Part shown: positions 16,589-37,500 of the stretch, piece after piece
Numbering within the stretch: the first letter of the stretch is position 1
Layout of the letters: each line of letters opens with the position of its first letter
NCBI GenBank assembly: GCA_949130485.1
Contig: OX422197.1
Coordinates: forward strand, 8,549,712 to 8,613,711
Reading direction: 5' to 3'
Source of the DNA: Agelas oroides
Lineage: Eukaryota; Porifera; Demospongiae; Agelasida; Agelasidae
Length of the DNA: 64,000 nucleotides
Notes under the pieces: generated by a model
What the model was told of the DNA's origin: nothing
Seen by the model: only the letters and a program-made list of their open reading frames with translations
The model's database searches: none
Position numbers and translations under genes: made by a program

Positions 16589-19154
16589 ATGGAGGAGCTC
16601 CTGTGCAAACTGGAGTCCCTGGACACGGAGGAGTCACGCAAGAGCGTCACGCGGCTGCAGAGTATGCTGCGTGCTGAGCGCAATCCCGTATTCCTGGGAG
16701 AACTGGTCGAGTTCTACTTCGCCACGAGATCCAAGCGGGCGGTGAAGGTGCTCACTAGCCTGAGAGAGGCTTACTCACAGGTGAGGCCGCGCTCAGGAAC
16801 ATGGACCCACAAAGACTTTCGTGCTTTCTGCCTCGTTCAGGGCACAGCCTTCACCCTCTAAGGCCCCAAAATCGTTAATTTGTAGTTTCTCATCAGGTGC
16901 ACACTGCGGGCAGGCGGGTATTACCATTATGTATTTATCCATAACTGGCAGATATTTCTCATGAAAGAACTCGTGATGCCAGTAGGATTAGCGCTAATTA
17001 TACGCCACTGTAGAAGGGTTCTTTTGGATGCTGTGCAGTAGGTAGACACGTTTGCTAGCGTTACATTCATCCTTGCGCTTTAATATCCGGTTCGTTCGAA
17101 CATCGATAGTATGTGAAAATAAGAATAATGCTGATAAATTCCATCGCAGGAAACTTATGTGGGCGGCCAATGAGAAACTAATAATCAACAAATTGGGGCC
17201 TAATGCTGATATCATCCCCCGACACTTCAATACCCCATCACATGAGCATTCCTTTCTTCACAGGACTTCTTTGATAAGTTGAACGAGTGTATTCACAAAC
17301 CAACCACCCGACTTCCTGTCCTCAGACTGCTCGCCTCCATACTCAACTCCCAGGTGAGGGTGAGGAGGGGGAGAGGGGGAGAGGTGAGGGGGGAAGGATG
17401 AAAGGGTAGGGTTGGATTACCTGGCCTTACTCGAAGCTTGTTTGCTGTCAGGGAGCCAAAATTTCTGCTAGCGTGAGTTTAGCATCCTATGAAAACCTGC
17501 CCAGAAACCTTGGCTTCCTGAAAGCCAGTATCTGGTGGAGGCAAACTGAAATGGCTTGGTTCACGTTGCCTTGCAATCGATGATGATACTTTGTGTTTGA
17601 TGATCATGCAGGCCAGTTGGCTGTACAGGGTTGTGGACCATCCCCTCTTTGCTTCCATTCTGCACTACCTCAAGGTAAGATGACCGTCTCTAGCGTCTCC
17701 ATGTTGAAAGACAGTGTGTCCATGTACACAGATGGCCTTGCACATTGTCTCCTGTCATTATCCACCACCACTGTTTCCATTTACCTGTTTATTATTTCTG
17801 CATCCCCCTTCATTCTCACATCTCCCCCACCCTCCCTCCCCCCACACGCAGACGAGTGGGAGTGTGGTAGTGCTAACGAGTGCACTACTGGTGGTATGTG
17901 CGACACTGCCACTGGTTCCCTCATACATCTCCCGCCATCTCTCTGACCTCTTTGAGATCTTCGCACAGCTGGCCACAATCAAAAGCTCCGCCAGACTTGG
18001 TGAGTGTGCACATACTCCTTGCACTCTTAATCATTTTTGGAAACAGAGTTCAGAGGTGCATGTACTTGCTGACAGCTGAGTGAGCAGTTGGACTTATACA
18101 GACGTGATCATTTTGTGATTGAATGAATGTGCGTGGATAAGGTCTACTCAACCTTTTGACTTCTGAAAATGACCAAGGACAAAGAACCAGCTCAAAATGA
18201 TTTTCTGCCAGATGGCTTGGTTGATTGGTCGATCGATTGGTTGATGGCTTGATTGATTTGTCGATCGATTGATCAATTGATTGCTCAATTGATTGGTCGT
18301 TCAGTTTTTGCTCATCATACTCACACTTTCTTCCTTCTCCCCCTCTTCTCCCCCCTCTCCCCCCTCTTCCCCCTTATCCCCCCTTCTCCGCCCTTACCCT
18401 CACCCTCCTCTCCCCCCTCTCCCCCCTCTTCCCCTTCTCCGCCCTTACCCTCACCCTCCTCCTCCTCCCTCCTGTAGGTCTGACCCCTCCTGAGCTGTAC
18501 CTCCATCTGGACGTGGCTGTGTACTACTTTTTCCTACAGTTGTACGCTCTCTTCCCCTGTGCCCTCACCACCTATCTTCGTGGGCGTTATGGACCCACAG
18601 GAGAAGTGAATGAGTTCCAGCAGTACATTGCTGTGAGTCTGGGTAGTGACCTCTTGGGGTATTGTTGTGAACACCTGTAAATAGTATGATGTATGTGGTC
18701 AGGTATGTGGGTACCTTCTTGGTAAGTTTGTGTCCTCAAGTGGGCACCTGCAAGGTGCTGCGGTGCAGGGCTTACTGACCTAAGAATGTCTTTACCAAAC
18801 AATAAGTGAATATAGAAAGCATGGATGCCATGGTATCAGTTATAATGATCAGCATTGAGTAAGTGAAGACAGGTAATATACGCTAACCTGAGGGTCCTTC
18901 CCTCTCTCCCTCTTAGCCTTTCTTCCATCATGTGCAACTGCACCCGAGCCTCATCACAGATGCTAGTGGCTACGAGACTAGCAAAGCCAAGTGAGTGAGG
19001 CTGGCCTGTGACTGGTCACTGTGTGTGTGTACTTACAATGTCTCCTTCCTGGCAGGTGGGGGGCGATGGAGCCACATGATATTGCCACTCTCAGTCTGTC
19101 AATGTGCTTGGACCCAGTCATAGCTGTGCAGGGGGAGGAGGCAGGTCTGTCTCT

Positions 19155-19236
<82 letters not shown>

Positions 19237-22200
19237 GAGCAAAGTGCACTTAAATGTTTTTCTTGTAGGTTGGGTCTCCAGTCACCCTCCTCCCTCTCAC
19301 CAGTTGAATACCAACTCAGTCCATGAACCTCGAAACACAACAGCTGCCACCTCCCACAGTTTCAGATCTGTCCTCGGTCCAGAGGCACCCCAGTGGAGAA
19401 GTACTCCTAACCCCTGTGGGCTCAAATCGGCACAAGAACTGACAGAATTCTGGAGCCCATCTGTTGTGTTTGGACAGATCACTCCCAGTGATGTCTCCCG
19501 TGAGCCCAGTCGCTCTTCTCGCCCCATCAGCCTCCACACATCAAACTTCTCCAGCCCTCTCTCAGGGTCGGCTGTGAGCAGTGCACAACATACACCAGGC
19601 CCCACAGGCAACGTCGGGGCATTTACATTCAAGAACTACTCACCAACTGCCTCTGTGGACGGGGAGTCTCTCCAGAACCGACAGCCTCCCTCCATCTCTC
19701 ACTCTGCCATTCATACCCCATCTCTTCTAGAGGAGTCCGTAGGGAGCACCCCTCTTAGCCAATCTCTCAGAACTGACTCTGCACATCTGTCCGCCAGTAG
19801 CACCAGGGCAGGATCTCCCATCAAGATGGTGACCTCGTCCTCCTCCAGGGAACCGCTCAACCAATCACTGAAGACCCGGTTCGGACGTTTCATTGATCTG
19901 TTCTCCCCTCGCAAAAAAGCCAGAGCATTGGATAATCAAAGTCGTGACAGTGAAGATTTTACAGAAATTTTTACTTCAGATGCTGAGCACACGCATCAGT
20001 TGAGAGGGACAGAGATCAGAGGGGAGAGTTTACAGCAGTATAAGATGGAGGAGGAGAAGGAAGGGGTGGAGGAAGAGGAGGAAGAGGAGGAGGAGGAAGG
20101 GGAAGAGGAGAAGGGGGAAGAGGAAGAGGAGGAGGAGCTAGAACTTCCACTTGAGGGAAAGAACCATGAGTTTCAGGAAGATTGCAAGGGAGATGATGCG
20201 GCTACTCCATGCGTGGAAAAGTTTGACCTAACGCTGGGTGTGCACAGGGATCTACGGAGATTTTCCCACATAGGGGCTGTCCGTCATGGTGATGAACTGG
20301 ATACAAGGGAAGGTCCCTACTCCTCTTCCTTCCCTGGGAGGTCTCCGTCTGGGAGACTCAAAGATCGTAAGCGTACCTCGTATTCAGAGACATGCACAGC
20401 ACAGACTGTTCTTCAGCTTCAGGAGAGACTACAGAGACTAGTGGAGTCCACTGAAACGATCGCAGACACTGAGCCAGGTAGCATGGCTGCCACGGCTGCT
20501 GCTGCAGAGGAGGAGGAGGAGGAGGAGGAAGAAGAGAGTGAGGAGGAGGAGAGTGAGGAGGTACTTCCGCAACACAGGCCCACACTGTGTACACTGGCAT
20601 CCACTACAGACAGCACTGTCACGCTGCTAGGCTCCAGCCCTAGACTTGGGGGAAGAGGAGGGGAGGGGGGGAAAGCTAGCCGGCTGCTAACGAGACGGGT
20701 GTCTGTGTGCAGTCGTAGACAGCCAGAGGGGTCTCATGCTGCTGAGAGTGAGTCACCAGTCGCTCTCCTGGACCAGTTTGTGTTGCGAGGAGAGATGCTT
20801 CACCGTGGTCGTGCTGAGGACATTCTGCTGACAGAACTGGAGGATGTGGACTGGAGCCATTTTGGTAGCTGCCCCCACTCCGAGGAGCTGGGTGTGATGC
20901 ACTGTCAAGTGGCTCTTCTCCATGGGCAGCTGCTGTTTGAGCGCCACCAGTGTCTGCAGCATGCTCGCAGGAACCGTCGACTGCTCAGCCGAGCACGTAC
21001 CACCACACAGGTTACGGAACAGCTACTGTCACTGGTGAGTTGAGTGGGGTGGGGTGGGGTTTCAGAATTGATATCAGAATCTTCCCCTCTCCCCCCCTCT
21101 CTGATTCCTTCCTCTGTCCCTACCAGCACGGCCAAGTACACCAGCAAAACCGAATCATTCGTTCACTTCAGGAGGAATTACGTCAGTCATTCTCCAGACA
21201 AAGACCCTCGCATGCAGAAGAGAAACTGCGCAGTGAGAACAGGTCAGGGGAGTGTCAGTTGTGTGCCGTGGTGGTTACGGATGTGGAACCCTTGGTATAA
21301 AGACGCCTCATTAATCAGATAAGAGAGGTTCCACTGTTTTGAGTACATCTGTCTCGTGTCTCTAGTGCCCTGCATGCCGAGAACTCTTGTCTGCGTGAGG
21401 ACAACCTTAGATTGACAGCAGAGGTGCGGAGAGTGACACAACGAAACAGTGAACTGTCGCAGGTGAGAGAGACCACCCATGTCAGTGTATTCAAGTATTG
21501 TTTCATGGACTCTTTCTTCTCTCCTCTCTGCAGGAGCTGGAGCGCACTGGTGAGCGGTTGTTTGCTCTGGAGAGAGAGAAGGAGCATCTTCAGCCTCAGC
21601 TCACCAGAGCCAGACAGCTGCAGACAGAGGTTAGCACCCACTATAAATAGTTTGGTCCATGTACCAACAATGGCAACGACTGGCAGCATACAATCCATTT
21701 CTTTCCTCCCTTCTTCCTTCCCTCCCTTCCTCCCTCCCTTCCTCTCTCTCTCCCTCCCTTCTTCCCTCCCTCCCTTCCTCCTCTCCCCCTCCCTTCCTCC
21801 CTCCCTCTCTCCCTCCCTCCCTTCCTCTCTCCCTCCCTTCCTCCTAGGTGGACTTACTCTTGCGGGAGATACAAGTACTAGGAGAGATCTACCACACTCA
21901 GCGTGAGCAGACCCTGGCACTGCTATGTCAGGGCAGGAGAGAGAGGGAAGAAAGGGCACAATGGGAGGCCATACAGAGAGAGAAAGAAGGTGAGACACAG
22001 ATATTGTTGCTTGAGCAGTTATTGATTTTTGCAAAGGATGAGGCTAGGTATCTTGGTTACAACTGCAATGTCCTTTATTTCTCCAGCTGCGGAGAGAAGT
22101 GTGTCATTGCTTCGCCAGGAGCTGGAGTGTGTGCACGAGAGTGTGTTGGAGCAACAAACACTGGTGGTGCAGAGGGAAGAAGAAATTGCAGCATTGCACC

Positions 22201-22570
22201 AGATGCTGGAAAGGACACAGGGAAAATGCCAAGAAAAATTAACGGTGTGTGACGGCATGCATACTGTCATTTGTTATTTCATGACATGATTTCATGATGG
22301 TTTTATGTGTATCTCCAGGCTATAGAAGACAAGTACCGCTCCCTGCAAGTGTCCACACAGCAGTTGGAGGCAGTCGTAATGGAGCTGAGAGGGAGAGCAC
22401 CACTCAAAAAGAGGGCACACCTTCAGAAGCACAGGCGAAGCAGCAGCCATCCCACTGTCACTACCTCCCCGGAGTCCCCACATTATTCCTCCCCTTCCTC
22501 ATATCATCCTTCCCCTTCTTCCCCTCATCCCTCTCCTCTCCCACATTACGGCACTGGCCTCCAAACCTAG
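16589..22570 (+). CDS. TSC1: TSC1 (hamartin), scaffold of the TSC Rheb-GAP complex
   Basis: Fourteen exons with consistent phases total 1145 aa (human 1164): 16589-16780, 17264-17353, 17612-17674, 17852-17999, 18478-18632, 18917-18990, 19056-19144, 19269-21034, 21127-21242, 21366-21462, 21534-21629, 21848-21989, 22087-22244, 22319-22570. The N-terminal HEAT-like core domain is recognisable (MEELLCKLESLDTEESRK; VVVLTSALLVVCATLPLVPS; HLDVAVYYFFLQLYALFPC; FFHHVQLHPSLIT; KWGAMEPHDIATLSLSMCLD). The WSPSVVFG motif follows. Exon 8 encodes a long low-complexity region with two Glu-rich tracts. Exons 9-14 encode the C-terminal coiled coil that binds TSC2 and TBC1D7 in known family members. TSC1-TSC2 restrains Rheb and mTORC1 at the lysosome. 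The start ATG at 16589 is in a good position; the preceding GTG is not used. Head to head with AIMP1. Confidence 0.96.
19145..19238. repeat. (TCTG)n microsatellite at a TSC1 splice donor
   Basis: The intron after TSC1 exon 7 begins GTCTGTCTC and continues as TCTG repeats for about 90 bp. The donor (GAGGCAG then GTCTGT) is itself the first repeat unit, a weak match to the GTRAGT consensus. Confidence 0.9.
20046..20147 (+). repeat. Glu-coding GAG/GAA tract in TSC1 exon 8
   Basis: A purine repeat coding for an almost pure glutamate run (residues such as [22 protein letters not shown]). A second similar tract lies at about 20505-20562. Both are in frame within the large low-complexity exon. Confidence 0.95.
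21708..21846. repeat. CCCTTCCTCCCT tract before a TSC1 acceptor
   Basis: About 140 bp of pyrimidine repeats ending directly in CTCCTAG at the acceptor of exon 12 (21848). It serves as a greatly extended polypyrimidine tract. Confidence 0.95.
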
Positions 22571-24065
22571 AGATTCTGAGATTACACACACTGCATCATC
22601 ACCACGGCCAATCCAATCATGTTTCTGCCAACTTTCTGAACTGTTGTAATAATTCCTCCAGGCAAGAGAAAGTAATGGAACAGAGTTGTTATTCTGTAAG
22701 GGAAAAGTTGAGTTGAGCGGTAGAAGGAGGGTGGGGCACGGTAGATCCATTCTCATTCCCAGTCCTCCACCACAGTTATCGTTGCTTGCAGTATGAATAA
22801 CCATAGATGGTAGAGTAGAAGGATCCTTCTCTACTTTCTATGGAATAACGCAGAGGAGGCCTGGTGAGAATTATCATGCCAGTGTTATGTCATAACTAAA
22901 CAGGAAGTTAGGTATGACCATAGATATATAGTAAACCTCCATGAGTTATGAACTTCCCCTGCATGCATGCATCCTTTATATTGGTTGGCCTGCCATTTTA
23001 CAGGGACATGTTTCACTGTGTAATGATTGTCACTGTTACTGCATGACTTGTGTGGTTAGTTAAGCATCTTGTTAGTTATGTCCCGACTGGAGAGGGCTGG
23101 TAAGACTTGGAGCTGCTGAGACTTGGGGAAGATCTGAAGACTTCTGTGACTTGGTGAGTAGTACTCCATTAGCTATGCAGGGTCATTTTGCAAATTGTTC
23201 ATTGTTAGTCTTTTCTTCCTCAGGTGCATTCCAGATCAGCCGTGTAAGCCCCGTTACCAAGAGTTAGTCTTTTCTTCCTCAGGTGCATTCCAGCAACATA
23301 TATAGACCAGACCAGAGTGACAGCTATGTGCTCAAAACTTGATACTTCAGAAGCTGCAAGCCAGGTTTGTACATCTCACTCCACTCTGCCTCTCTCAGAA
23401 ATTACTGTGATCCTCAGAGCTCTCCCTGGAAAAAAACCCTAGTGCACCCAAGGAACCCAGTACTGCAGAAGCGGGGGTGGTATTCGTGATTCATGCAGCT
23501 CAATTGAGATGTCCCAAATTGAGGAAACTGGACGAACCCGCATGGATCTACAGATGAAGAAGTACAAGAAAGCCTTGACGAATGGTGGACTGTTTGTCAG
23601 CATTAGAGGAGCATGTGATGAGTCACTGTCACGATAGAGCTTGGGAGGATGCGACAGTTGTGGATGCATGCTACCCCATGTCTCTACCAGCGCCGTGCAC
23701 TTGAGACACAAAAGAGAAGACAAAGAGAAGACAAAGAGAAAATCAGACAAACTGTAGAAACTGTATTATATTAGCTTAGGGTCCATAACAGCATGATTGT
23801 GTGTGTGACATGACATGGGAGGTAGGTGACTGCCTGAGAGTGTGTGGACATGACATGGAAGGTAGCTAGGTGACTGCCTGAGAGTGTGTGGACATGGCAT
23901 GGAATTAAGGTAGGTGACTGCCTGATTGTGTGTGTGTGGATTATTATCACAGGATCTGGGGAGCATTATCACATGACCTGGGAAGCCTGAAAAGGTATGC
24001 AGGGTCGGATGTTGGATATACCACAAATATGCATGTAACATCCTTTCCGACTGAATGACTGTGTA

Positions 24066-24800
24066 AGGTAAGGCGGGGTAACTTGGAACACGGCATTTTC
24101 TTCAGCTTCTTACTCCGGGACAAAGACTGTTAGACTAGCTTCGTGGGATGTTATTGGAAGGTACACTAGTGTACTTTCTTACCGTGGATTGCAAGTCTCT
24201 GACTCGAGCTTTGTAGGGTCTTTTGCAGGCATTTTGTATTCCCTACGCAATCAAAATTACGCAAATTAATTTATCAGATGACTCTAAACTTCAGACAATG
24301 GCCCCCTGTACATCAAATTACCATCTACAGATGTCAGGTAGGCCTTCTACACTTGCTCTGAAAGTTTGGTGTTGGTACTTGAAAGCTACAGGTAATTACA
24401 TGACATTGTTTGCTGCTGTTTGCATGCAAATTTAATAGATAAGAAGTTGCAAACAGAGCATGCCTCCAAGGTATGTACAGAGGGGAACTAGAGGCAGATG
24501 AACAGCCTAACATCTAAAAGGAGCTCAATACTTGTATTTCCATGGTTTTTGTGCAGTATAACAGTTGCTACGTGCCAAAACAGGAAGCGTTCCAAGTTAC
24601 CCCACCTACCAATTTTTGCACCCGCAGCAATTGATCAGCCGTGCGCCCAAGATACAAAAGCGAAGTCAAGCAACTTTTACTAGCTTTTACTGTAGACAGA
24701 TGGGCCTCCCACACAAACATTGTTTCGGACTTAGAGCAAAACTTTCTTGAGCAGCAGGTACCAAAATCTAATTTCCGTTCCAAGTTACCCCGTTTTACCT
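24066..24800. mobile_element. Non-autonomous TIR DNA element, 735 bp, TA target site
   Basis: Inverted ends: left AGGTAAGGCGGGGTAACTTG continuing GAAC; the right end reads back as AGGTAAAACGGGGTAACTTG continuing GAAC. Each end is flanked by TA (24064-24065 and 24801-24802), as expected for TA-target transposons such as Tc1/mariner. A third, internal inverted copy of GTTCCAAGTTACCCC is at about 24588-24603. No transposase is encoded. Confidence 0.8.
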
Positions 24801-24809
24801 TATACCTAG

Positions 24810-24869
24810 TCTCGTGCAGCCAGACTCTCGCATGGAGGCCGGGAGAGTCTGGCTACGCGAGACTAGTGT
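24810..24869. mobile_element. Short hairpin element, GTCTCG ends
   Basis: Near-perfect foldback of about 55 bp: TAGTCTCGTGCAGCCAGACT against AGTCTGGCTACGCGAGACTA, with a short loop. Part of the same sequence (GAGAGTCTGGCTACGTGAGA) occurs at 33834-33853, flanked by a 12-bp direct repeat, so this looks like a dispersed small foldback family. Confidence 0.65.
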
Positions 24870-25049
24870 ATACCATGCAAAACTATACACACATTTCACA
24901 AGCAGTGGACAATGTTTGACCATAGCCGCATATTCTCCTTACCTAACAAAAATGTGTAACGTGCATAATTTCCGTTGCCATGGCGACAACAGCGCTTGTA
25001 AACACAGTTTTGTCGTGTTGCGTTCCGGGAGATCGAGATCAAGCGACAT

Positions 25050-26300
25050 ATGGCGAAGAAGTCGACACTGATGACCCCAGACCCGTACCACACACCAGGG
25101 TAAGCCTGCATGCTGGACAGCTAGTGGGCGGACCTGGCGCGCGTTATAAATTGCTGTTGGGTGAGGCTCTAGCGCCATGCTGCTGTTTCTACCAGAGTGT
25201 ACTGCACTGTCCTGTGATCTATATAAAACCTTGCAGGTACTGCGGCTATGTGCCCCAGTTCAAATACCAGATAGGCGAGACGTTTGGCTCTCACACGCAC
25301 AATCTGCTGACAGACCCCAAGGTGGCGTCGTCCGGCAGCCCCGTCCTCGGAGACACTCAGCCTTCGCCGAACAAGACCAAACAGGAGGAGGGGGAGCTCA
25401 GCAGCCCAGCGTACTGCTCCCGTACCCGCAGCTGGGGTGATCAGAAGTACGTCCCACAGATGGTCCCTGGATATACAGGTAGACACCAAATTGACTGACG
25501 TACAGTACAGCATCTGTTACTTTAGGACAGCTTTATTAGCCCACAGCAGTACTCATCCCCCCTTATCTTCCATGCAGGCTATATTCCCAAGGGTCTGCAC
25601 CATTTTGGCAGTCGGTATGCAGAGGCTTGTCACCATGCAATATCGGGGTTTGAGAAGGACCAGCAGAAACATCAAGCCAAGATGGAGGAGATGCGGACAC
25701 TAGCTAAACTGCAGAGCGACCCATCAGCCCGGCTTGAGCACACACTGGCCCAAAACACCACCCCCCTGCAACCCATTGCAGCTAAACCCAAGCCCTACCT
25801 CCCTGGCTATGCCAAGCAGCACTCCATCTCACCATACTACATGCCTGATGACCACCCTCAAAAGTACTACATGTCTGGCTACACTGGGTTTGTTCCAAAG
25901 GCTCGCAAATACCTAGGACAGAGCTACCCCATTATATCTCGCCAGGCACTGCAGGAGCATGCAGCCGAGGAGAAGAGACTGGCTAGGAGTTGGAATGAGC
26001 CAGTGCGGGTCTTTCGTCATGAGAAGAGAACTCGATCCTCCTCTGCCATTTACCCCAGGGATGCTGGTCTCATGCCTCACTACACTGGCCACATTCCAGG
26101 TGAGCAAGACAGAGTCATCACTTCCTGCATGAATGGCCAATACTAGTGTCTCACAGTGCAAGTGTTTAGTGTCTCTTTATTATGGCTTGACATATCATGA
26201 GTGATGTGCACGTGTTCCCTTGCATACAGGCCAGAAGTTCAAGTATGGGACGACGTTTGGCTCCAGTACCAGGAGTGCTGTACCTGAAGTGTCAGGATGA
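25050..26300 (+). CDS. CIMIP2 (FAM166)-type ciliary microtubule inner protein
   Basis: Four exons (25050-25099, 25237-25478, 25578-26099, 26230-26300) give 294 aa with matching phases. The family lies inside doublet microtubules of motile cilia. Diagnostic DUF2475-like motifs recur: DPYHTPG then YCGYVPQFKYQIGETFG near the N terminus, MVPGYTGYIP, LPGYA, MSGYTGFVPKARKYLGQSY, and MPHYTGHIPGQKFKYGTTFG at the C terminus. I chose ATG 25050 because it directly precedes KKSTLMTPDPYHTPG; an overlapping upstream frame reads through the first intron and is not the gene. It cannot be assigned to CIMIP2A, B or C. Confidence 0.85.
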
Positions 26301-26587
26301 TGGACCCCACAGTGTAGTGGACAGATTCAAATGACTTGTGTTGCATGTATATAGACGTCACTGTACATTATTGCGTAGGTGCTAAAACACACATGACTGC
26401 TATAGGTATCACCGTATCACCTAGGTCAGATGCAAACTATATATCCAGACCTAATTTGAGTGAGAATTTATTGTATTATAATCGATAAGTTCAGCGGCCT
26501 TTGCGTAGCGATACAATCAGATTGATGATAGCTCCAAGTTGATTTGCATACAAAGACATGGACAATGAGACAAGCTGTCACTGAGGT

Positions 26588-34117
<7,530 letters not shown>

Positions 34118-34520
34118 TGCTTTTCGCGTACCGTAAGTGGATAGCCAATCAGTGTTGCGGATTTGGGCTGGGATTCTAGATTTTTTCGAGTCTCATTTTT
34201 GGGGGCCAATCACTGCAATCAGCGCTGCGTGCACGTAAAACACGTGAGACCGCGAAAAGCGCGGGAAAAGCTAGTCTGCAGGAGTATTATGCAAGTTTAG
34301 GAGTCTCTGCCAGGAAAGAAGCGAGATGCTGGGAGGGACGTGCATGGAGGTCGAGAATTCTGGAGCAGAGGAGAGGGAAAAGTGAGCCATGACATGATAA
34401 GAGCACCGGGGATCTGCCTGTTCAAGGGAACTGTTATCCCAAACTTTGCACCTTGCAATACTGTTGTACATGTTCAGCATGCAAGTATCTTTCTTGTGCA
34501 GTGGTGCTAGTAGTGAGGGG
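34118..34520. promoter_or_regulatory. Divergent promoter region of FIRRM and DNMT1
   Basis: 403 bp between the chosen start codons. It contains CACGTG at 34241-34246 and GC-rich sequence (CGCGAAAAGCGCGGGAAA at about 34251-34268, an E2F-like GCGGGAA core). DNMT1 may have a 5' exon here, since TGTGCAG precedes its first coding exon. Confidence 0.6.
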
Positions 34521-37500
34521 ATGGAGGTGGAGGAGGTGACCTGTGCCAAGGGCCGCAAAACCCCAGGGAAGCGTAGCAAGGGAGTGAAGGGGAAGAAGAG
34601 CTCTCTGGGTGGTGGTGGGGGGAAGGGAGGAGGACAGATGGACATTTCCCAGATGTTTGCCAAATGGTAGGAAGCTGGTCGCAATTTGTCTACATAGAAG
34701 TTTCCAGATGGTTCATCTAGTGACTACCATGTGTGCACATGTGTGTACATAGTTTATGTGTTGCTTGTCTGCAGTCCACAGAAACGAAGTGCTCCTGAGG
34801 AGAATGGCAAAAATGAGGAGAAAGTGGACAACGCATCAGAGGTAAGACGGTCACTGGCATTGAGTGCTGTGTAATGGCCTCCTTCACCTCCCCCTGTCTT
34901 CATCTCTCCTTTCCCTCTTCCCTCTCCTCCATCCTATCTTCTTCTCCCTCCTTGCAATGAGCGTCACTGAGTACTGTGTACAAATCTCCTCCTCCTCCTC
35001 CTCCTCCTCCTCCTCCTCCTCCTCCTCCTCCCTCCTCCTCCTCCTCCCTCCTCCTCCTCCTCCTCCACCACCACCACCACCACCACCATTCTTTTCTCTC
35101 CTTAGGTAGAGGATGGTCCAAAGGAACCTAAAAGGCTTAAGCAAGAAAGTGGTAGTGAGAATGGTGACAGTGGTGACAGCGGTGGGAATAGTGAAGAGGT
35201 GACCCACAAACCAGAACAGAACGGGAAACTGCTTCGGGAGTCAACCACTAAGCCGAAGGAGAAGAAGCTGGAAATCGAGGTGGGCCCTCCTCTACACGTC
35301 TTGATGTAGCTAGTGTCAATAACAGCCAAGGAGATTCGGTAGTTTCCTATCTTCCTCCTCCCCCCAGCCACCACTGCGCTGCAGTGAGTGTCGACAATAC
35401 CTAGATGACCCCACTCTAACTGTATTCATTGGAGACCCTGAGAACGCGGTGAGCTATCTGTACTCTGCAACTTAGTGATGGTACAGTATTTTATACGTGT
35501 TGCTGTCTCTTTCTCAGAACGAGGAGTTTATCACCCTGGCTGACCCCAAACTCTCCTTGTTCACGGGAGAGGAACAGGATGTTGAAATGGATGTCAACGA
35601 TATACCTCAGCACAAGATCACCGACTTCACGTGAGCACATGTCCTCACACGAGTTAGTAGGTTTGTAGAAGGCTAGTCCAGGGCATTTTGATCCATGGAT
35701 CTTCAGCTGTGAAATGTTCACGTCTTCTCCATTGATGTGTGTGTCACTCATGGTACAACTGGCCATTTGCATCCTCTCTGTGCCTCCCTCTCCCCCCTCC
35801 CCCCTCCTCTTTACAGGGTGTATGACAAGAATATGCATCTCTGTCCCTTTGACACGGGTCTTGTGGAGAGAAATGTCGAGTTGCACTTCAGTGGGGTCGT
35901 CAAACCAATCTATGAGGAGAACCCAGACCCCTCAGGTGGGCTTGGAGGGAGTTGGGGAGGCTACTGCTGTAGGATGCCTTTTGAGAACAAAACTTTTCTT
36001 GTATTGTCATCATGGTACCTTGGCCTGCATGTATCTGTCCGTCTACTATATCTGATTTTCAGACGGTATTCCTACGAAGCAGCTTGGTCCGATCAACTCG
36101 TGGTGGATTGCTGGGTTTGACGGTGGAGAGAAGGCGCTCATTGGCTTCACCACAGGTGTGTCACCTCACATACGAAACTACTTGCCCAAACCCTGCACAC
36201 TTTTTCCGATGCTAATTTCCTCTCTCCAAAAATGGGAAAGTGTTAACACACTATCAACTGTATGTTTCTGCAGCGTATGCGGAGTACATCTTGATGGAGC
36301 CCTCACAGGCCTATCACTCTATCATGGCCACAGTTCATGAGAAGATTTACCTGAGCAAGGTGAGGGGTGTGGTCAGACACTGGTGGGCGTGGCAGTGTGT
36401 GTGACCCTGTGACCCCTATTGTCATCAGGTGGTGATAGAGTTTTGTGAGGAGAACCCGAACGGAGCGTATGAGGACATGCTGAACAAAATTGAGGTGAGT
36501 GGAAGAACAGTAAAATACTGGCTTTAAGTTTTCGTGGAGCCATATTCACGTGTGGTCTACGTACACGGATAGTTATGTGTGGACTTGGTTGGCATCCACG
36601 TTCTCCTCCCTCAGACCACTGTGCCTCCACAGTCTATTGGCTGCACGAGCTTCACAGAAGACTTGCTACTGCGACATGCACAATTCATCGTAGAACAGGT
36701 ACCATCCCACACCTTATTAATTTCCACCTCCCCCATCACCTCTCTCCTATCACACCTCCCCCATCATCACTACCATCACACCTCCCCCACCAGGTGGAGA
36801 GCTATGACCAATATGGTGACTCAGACGAAGACCTGGTTCTGGTTACACCAGCAACGCGGGCCCTTATCAAATTGGCCGGTGTCACCCTTGGAAAGAGGTG
36901 GGCATGTGCAGGATAGCGAAGGGTCAGGGGGACTGTGATATCATTGGCGAGTGATAGTCTTTTGATGTGTAATGCTAGAATGGATGATGTTGTAGGAAAG
37001 TAGTTTATGGCAGGTGAGACAAAGTGGGTGATTACATGGTTTTACTCTCTTAGCGGTTGTACTTATCTGCAGTGGAACGTCGGCTGTAGGGGGAGGGGGT
37101 CTTCCAAGTGTCTTAGCAGAGACTAGGTGGTTGGAGACTTTGCTATTCTGCATCCTCATTTGTTGGATTCGCATGTCTTTTGTTCCTCCCCCTCCCCCTT
37201 CTCCTCCCCTCTCCCTTCTCCTCCCCTCCCCCTTCTCCTCCCCTCTCTCTTCTCCTCCCCTCCCCCTTCTCCTCCCCTCTCCCTTCTCCCCTCCCCCTTC
37301 TCCTCCCCTCCCCCTTCTCCTCCCCTCTCCCTTCTCCTCCCCTCCCCCTTCTCCTCCCCTCTCCCTTCTCCTCCCCTCCCCCTTCTCCTCCCCTCTCTCT
37401 TCTCCTCCCCTCCCCCTTCTCCTTCTCCTCTCCCTCCTTCTCCCCTCCCCCTTCTCCCCTCCCCCTTCTCCTTCCCTCCCCCTTCTCCTTCCCTCCCCCT

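Larger units (their letters stand above)
22571..25049. other. Gene-poor interval between TSC1 and CIMIP2
   Basis: No gene recognised in 2.5 kb. Contents: a hairpin at 22801-22843 (CCATAGAT...GGATCC...CTATGG); a duplicated block GTTAGTCTTTTCTTCCTCAG with flank at about 23206-23236 and 23263-23293; an open plus-strand stretch near 23470-23630 with no known relative; a repeat of about 50 bp, about three copies, at 23780-23935; and the TIR element at 24066-24800. A non-coding RNA cannot be excluded. Confidence 0.6.

Noticed and set aside
23450..23760. Possible exon in the TSC1-CIMIP2 gap (open plus-strand stretch with MSQIEETGRT)
   Set aside because: No known similarity, no coherent splice partners and stops on both sides.
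24980..25498. Longer plus-strand frame beginning MATTALVNTV
   Set aside because: It reads through the first CIMIP2 intron in a frame different from the conserved MTPDPYHTPG start; its second half is the true exon 2.
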